This document shows, one piece after another, positions 61,948 to 64,000 of a stretch of 64,000 nt of DNA. Below the pieces are notes generated by a model, which saw only the letters and a program-made list of their open reading frames with translations, had not been told where the DNA came from and did no database searches. This stretch comes from UBA1258 sp963643225 (lineage in GTDB: Bacteria > Bacillota > Clostridia > Lachnospirales > Lachnospiraceae): contig CAVIIX010000009.1 of the NCBI GenBank assembly GCA_963643225.1, forward strand, positions 1-64,000. Direction: 5' to 3'. The position numbers and the translations under genes are program-made. The first letter of the stretch is position 1. Every line of letters begins with the position of its first letter.

Positions 61948-63292
61948 TAACCGTACCTATATAAAAGCCTCTGAAGTGCGTGTATATGTTACTTTTTTCA
62001 TTGGCAAATTTGATAATCCCGCTGTTTGCTTTCATTGAAGTATAAAGATATATATCTCCGTATATCCTATCAGTAATGCAGGTAAAGGTTCGCGTTTCTC
62101 CCGAAGCAATTTGATAAAAAGGAAGTCCGTCGCTTATATCAAGGCTTAAATCCTTTCCCATTTCATCAAAGCCGCTTAATACAGACGTAGTTTCGAAAAA
62201 GACTCTTGCGAAACCAATATTTTCAAAGGTGAATTCCCATCTTAAAAACTCCGGGTCCGAATCTAGTACCACACAGGCAATATTTCTGATTACCAGCCTA
62301 TAACCCAAATGTCTTTCGATATAATCGTATCCGTTCATCCCCCAAAAGACATCCATACCCCTCCAGGTTTCGGACTTTAATCTGTCTATAAATCGATTAT
62401 CATATACTCTGTTTAGATAAGTAACATGAAGCAAACTAAAATATTTTGCAATGCCCCTTAATGAACCTCTTACGTGACTTAAGGAATCCTTTTCATCACT
62501 CCATAAAGCCTCTCCGCCGTAGGGTACCCTGTCACCCAAATCCGATATGTATTCAAGCTCTTCTTTTGGGAACTTGGCTTTGCCTGCCTTTGTCTCCGAA
62601 TCAGCTATACTTGCAAAAGTTCCTAAGTGTGTGGGAGATGCTAAAATCGCATCATCAAAAACTCCGACTCGTCTTTGCCTTTGATCCTCTCCTTCCGGAA
62701 ACAAAATTCTTACATAGGCAGGTCTTCTTACAGCAAAGAAAGAAACATCCTTCAAAGCATCAAGAAATATTCCGGATAACTTTTTCAGTCTCGAAGGGCT
62801 TATAAATTTTGATGAATGCATTTCACCCCAGTTTCCAATTAGTATTCCCTGATAGACAAAGATAATATCCGCATATTCCCTTAAAATCTGAGCAAGCTGG
62901 TGAATATGTGATAAAACCACCCCTTCCTCCACAGGCTCGTTCTGCTCACACTTTCCTTCGGTATCATATGTGACTCTTAATATGACATTCAGTCTGTATT
63001 TCTTAAAGAAATCTAAAATATCCCGTAAATCATCCAATGCAATTTCGTCTAGTAACTGATCCTTATATTTAGAAATATCCACAAGCAAAAAGGCAAGGGT
63101 ATCTCTATTATTTAATGTATATTCTCTGTCGCTAAGGGAAATATCACTTCCCAGTTTAAATGTATGAATCTGATAAAATCCTCTTTGAGGATTGGAAATA
63201 AAAGACGAAATTTCCTTGAACCTGGCGCTTTTAAATTTAATTTTTCTATAAGTTTTTTTCGTATTCAAGAGCGTCCAATGCTCCTTTATCAA
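61940..63292 (-). CDS. DUF4874/DUF4832 domain protein
   Basis: Protein of 450 residues. The segment SNPQRGFYQIHTFKLGSD and VYQGILIGNWGEMHSSKF fit DUF4874 (TIM-barrel-like, glycosidase-related), and the C-terminal beta domain with FTFENIGFARVF fits DUF4832. It is probably a carbohydrate-active protein. There is no signal peptide. The start is a TTG that overlaps the glycosyltransferase by 47 bp; no ATG is near, so the start is uncertain. A place in surface glycan metabolism is inferred. Confidence 0.75.
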   Translation of the reverse strand: MIKEHWTLLNTKKTYRKIKFKSARFKEISSFISNPQRGFYQIHTFKLGSDISLSDREYTLNNRDTLAFLLVDISKYKDQLLDEIALDDLRDILDFFKKYRLNVILRVTYDTEGKCEQNEPVEEGVVLSHIHQLAQILREYADIIFVYQGILIGNWGEMHSSKFISPSRLKKLSGIFLDALKDVSFFAVRRPAYVRILFPEGEDQRQRRVGVFDDAILASPTHLGTFASIADSETKAGKAKFPKEELEYISDLGDRVPYGGEALWSDEKDSLSHVRGSLRGIAKYFSLLHVTYLNRVYDNRFIDRLKSETWRGMDVFWGMNGYDYIERHLGYRLVIRNIACVVLDSDPEFLRWEFTFENIGFARVFFETTSVLSGFDEMGKDLSLDISDGLPFYQIASGETRTFTCITDRIYGDIYLYTSMKANSGIIKFANEKSNIYTHFRGFYIGTVNG

Positions 63293-64000
63293 TCTTTAAT
63301 AATTTGACTCTTATAAATACCGCAGCTATTGAGGCTGTCATTCTTACCATGTAAATCGCCGGCTTAAGAATTCCCGAATGCATACTTTCTCCATCGCTTC
63401 TTAAGTACATAATTGCAGGAATCTCCTTTACTGAATAACCAAGCATCAACATCTGCATAAGCATGTTTGCATCCGGATATTTATCATCAAAGTATGAATA
63501 TTTCGAATAATAAATAAAGGTACGTCTGCTAAGTCCCTGAAGGCCGGATGTTGGGTCCGTGATTTTCCGTCCAGTACCAATCTTTATAAGGCTCCTGAAT
63601 AAACAAAACGCTATTTTTTTTGTGACAGGCACCTTAAAGGAAACCGCTCCCTCAACAAATCTTGAACCTATTACAATGTCCGGAGTATTTCCTTTTTCAT
63701 CAGGAGTCTTCAAAGCCTCATATATTTTTAAGACGTTCCTGGTATCATGCTGTCCGTCTGAATCCATCTGGATTACATATTTATATTTTCTGCGGGTAGC
63801 ATATTTGTACCCGCTCTGTAATCCCGAACCATATCCCAAATTAAATACGTGGGAAACAACTCTGGCTCCTTTATCCCGTGCAATATACTTTGTTGCATCC
63901 TTTGATGCGTCATTGATTACGAGCACATCACAAATACTTGAAATTTCCGGGCAGTTCAAGGCATCAAGCACATTCCCGATTTGCTTTTCTTCATTATATG
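63246..64000 (-). CDS. Family 2 glycosyltransferase (dolichyl-phosphate-mannose-synthase-like), partial
   Basis: The 5' end lies beyond the window; the frame is open to the edge and reads YNEEKQIGNVLDALNCPEIS there. The GT-A signatures are VLVINDASKDATKYI, NLGYGSGLQSGYKYA, and VIQMDSDGQHD. DPT SGLQGLSRR and the end region fit enzymes that load sugars on lipid carriers. It heads the visible part of the operon. Confidence 0.88.
   Translation of the reverse strand, partial: YNEEKQIGNVLDALNCPEISSICDVLVINDASKDATKYIARDKGARVVSHVFNLGYGSGLQSGYKYATRRKYKYVIQMDSDGQHDTRNVLKIYEALKTPDEKGNTPDIVIGSRFVEGAVSFKVPVTKKIAFCLFRSLIKIGTGRKITDPTSGLQGLSRRTFIYYSKYSYFDDKYPDANMLMQMLMLGYSVKEIPAIMYLRSDGESMHSGILKPAIYMVRMTASIAAVFIRVKLLKIDKGALDALEYEKNL

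Noticed and set aside
54672..63971. Classical lasso peptide cluster
   Set aside because: The PqqD, kinase and nucleotidyltransferase parts fit, but no B2 transglutaminase-like protease, no asparagine-synthase-like cyclase and no typical precursor were found within the window.

Overview
The window reads as a chromosomal segment of a low-GC, motile Firmicute, most likely a member of the Lachnospiraceae (Butyrivibrio- or Roseburia-like). The evidence is the Bacillus-type block yaaR-holB-ricT-trmN6, a Tad pilus locus with DUF5702 and DUF6382 proteins, a flagellin operon headed by a DUF6240-type protein, signal-less polysaccharide enzymes (GH9, heparinase II/III), and PyrR- and TPP-controlled transporters. 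The genus is an inference. Most of the window is ordinary, densely packed core genome, with accessory DNA at about 34-37 kb and 51-64 kb.

Layout. 0.2-4.7 kb (minus): acyl carrier protein, TrmN6-like methyltransferase, RicT, DNA polymerase III delta prime, YaaR, a guanylate-kinase-like protein and an HD protein. 4.9-15.8 kb: heparinase II/III-like enzyme, glucose-6-phosphate isomerase, TSCPD protein and MurG, a purine permease, an ECF S component divergent from a truncated MocR-type regulator, a HIT protein, a flavodoxin-SCP2 fusion and a rhomboid protease. 16.0-24.3 kb: a complete Tad (type IVb pilus) operon, including a 55-residue Flp pilin at 19969-20136. 24.5-28.8 kb: FliS-like chaperone, flagellin and the 890-residue DUF6240-type protein. 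29-34 kb: GlgB and a TPR/Glu-rich/AAA-like protein. 34-37 kb: acetyltransferase, glycosyltransferase, a Fic remnant and tRNA-Lys(CTT). 37-43 kb: TatD, RsmA, IlvE, TPP riboswitch with ThiT, uracil permease, and PyrR with its attenuator. 43-50.5 kb: HerA-like ATPase, glycogen debranching enzyme, copper ATPase with its HMA domain in another frame, and a GH9 enzyme. 51-54.4 kb: membrane and glycosyltransferase genes with decayed neighbours. 54.6-64 kb: a PqqD-kinase fusion facing a minus-strand operon of glycosyltransferase, ABC exporter, unknown 150-residue protein, flippase-nucleotidyltransferase fusion, DUF4874/DUF4832 protein and a second glycosyltransferase that runs off the window.

The most interesting signals are four. 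(1) A copper-ATPase gene whose metal-binding domain and pump lie in different frames joined at an A10 tract, which would give a CopZ-like chaperone without slippage and a 722-residue CopA after a -1 slip. (2) The 54.6-64 kb cluster, which combines a RiPP-type recognition domain and kinase with a nucleotidyltransferase, an exporter and a possible protein substrate. (3) Two families of structured interspersed repeats found at gene ends and starts, one of which cuts the fic gene. (4) A MocR-type regulator lacking both its PLP lysine and its C-terminal subdomain. A long hairpin inside the tad mRNA that keeps pairing only in the sense strand is also notable.
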